Positions 63,476-64,000 of a stretch of DNA of 64,000 nt are shown in pieces (position 1 is the first letter of the stretch; each line of letters opens with the position of its first letter). A program made the position numbers and the translations under genes. The DNA comes from Citrobacter amalonaticus (GTDB lineage: Bacteria; Pseudomonadota; Gammaproteobacteria; Enterobacterales; Enterobacteriaceae): positions 3,968,001 through 4,032,000 of the forward strand of contig JARDVN010000001.1 in NCBI GenBank assembly GCA_028994555.1. Direction: 5' to 3'. The notes below the pieces were generated by a model. It did not search any database. It was not told the DNA's origin and was given only the letters and a program-made list of their open reading frames with translations.

Positions 63476-64000
63476 TGTGACACCTTCTTAGAAGCGTTCG
63501 TGTCCTTACCAGCGGACCCTTGCTGGTCGTAGAGTACAACGCTACCTACTATAGAAAGAGGTCGCTGAAAATTGTTGGCAAACTGAACAGGTTAAGGCCT
63601 GGAAAAATCGTGTTGTTATAGCAATTTCTTGCCATTCATTTATTCAGAGGCAGCGCACAGAGTGCCTGAATGTAATTAACCAGGACGATTCAGAATAATA
63701 AAATTTCGTTATTTGCAGATTCTTCTTTTCCAATCAATGTCACAAATCGATTTTCTCGCATAACAAATTAAATTAATACTGTCACCCTCAAAAATGTAAA
63801 TATGGAATAGCAAAAACCAAAATATCACATCCGTTAAAATTATCAAAACCAATAAAAACAGCAAGATAAAATACAACAAGGCAAGTTTGTCACATTCGCA
63901 GCCCACTAATTTTTCGCCCTGACTGATAAGTCAGCCATTCTTTTTCCTCGCTTCTTTTTATAGTCATGAGTATCGGGACAAACCCAGGCGAGGTCTTTAT
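63476..64000. promoter_or_regulatory. pduF-pdu divergent control region
   Basis: No gene supported. It is the upstream region of pduF (- strand) and, by conserved synteny, of the pdu operon, whose pduA would begin just past the window end on the + strand. PocR-responsive promoters are expected here, but I cannot place them. Confidence 0.6.

Noticed and set aside
63709..63906. A small hydrophobic protein before the window end
   Set aside because: It lies in the AT-rich pdu control region, lacks a ribosome site, and is explained by base composition.
35938..64000. Salmonella enterica as the host
   Set aside because: cob-pdu synteny fits, but nac is present and S. enterica is known to lack it; PocR also differs at scattered positions from Salmonella PocR as I remember it.

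Overview
The window is enterobacterial and joins two kinds of DNA. Bases 1 to about 35,900 are the right-hand part of an integrative conjugative element (ICE) inserted in a tRNA-Asn gene. The rest is chromosome: cbl, nac, shiA, amn, yeeO, erfK, three tRNA-Asn genes, the anaerobic cobalamin (cob/cbi) operon, pocR and pduF. A cob-pdu locus argues against ordinary E. coli K-12-like strains. A nac gene, which Salmonella enterica is known to lack, argues against Salmonella. A Citrobacter-like host fits best, but this is inference.

ICE layout. A type IV secretion operon (virB1 fragment, virB2, fused virB3-B4, virB5, eexN, virB6-virB11 and a TrbM/KikA-like gene) occupies 1-9,941 on the + strand. A GC-rich non-coding region full of inverted repeats (9,998-10,613), a candidate oriT, precedes mobB (coupling protein) and mobC (MOBC relaxase). 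An ArdC antirestriction gene follows on the - strand, then an intact IS66-family element with a perfect 8-bp target duplication (14,784-17,285). Next is a large - strand defence operon (31,706 to 17,804): a C5-cytosine methyltransferase, two ~930-residue proteins of unknown fold and a ~2,000-residue DUF1998 helicase, matching the plan of Druantia type II (druM-druF-druG-druE), followed by an ATGA-coupled Cas4-like iron-sulfur nuclease. After an IS3-family remnant comes an AT-rich pair: a zinc-ribbon NA37 (YejK-like) nucleoid protein and a three-helix membrane protein. This pair is my best candidate for an undescribed system. The att repeat CCAGTCAGAGGAGCCAA at 35,884-35,900 ends the ICE; the integrase end lies outside the window.

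Chromosomal layout. cbl and nac (LysR regulators; nac has a sigma-54 promoter and an NtrC site), tRNA-Asn, shiA, amn, tRNA-Asn (reverse), yeeO, tRNA-Asn, erfK, and then the 20-gene cob operon read right to left (cbiA-B-C-D-E-T-F-G-H-J-K-L-M-N-Q-O-P, cobU-S-T) behind a cobalamin riboswitch. PocR activates cob and pdu in response to propanediol; PduF imports propanediol. The window stops in the pdu promoter region.

Sequence quality matters here. I count 33 frame breaks, all at mononucleotide runs, all repaired by removing one base (two at one site), in housekeeping and ICE genes alike. This looks like homopolymer over-calling, so I describe the genes as intact and give repaired lengths. Two apparent fusions (virB8-virB9, cbiC-cbiD) are products of the same error.
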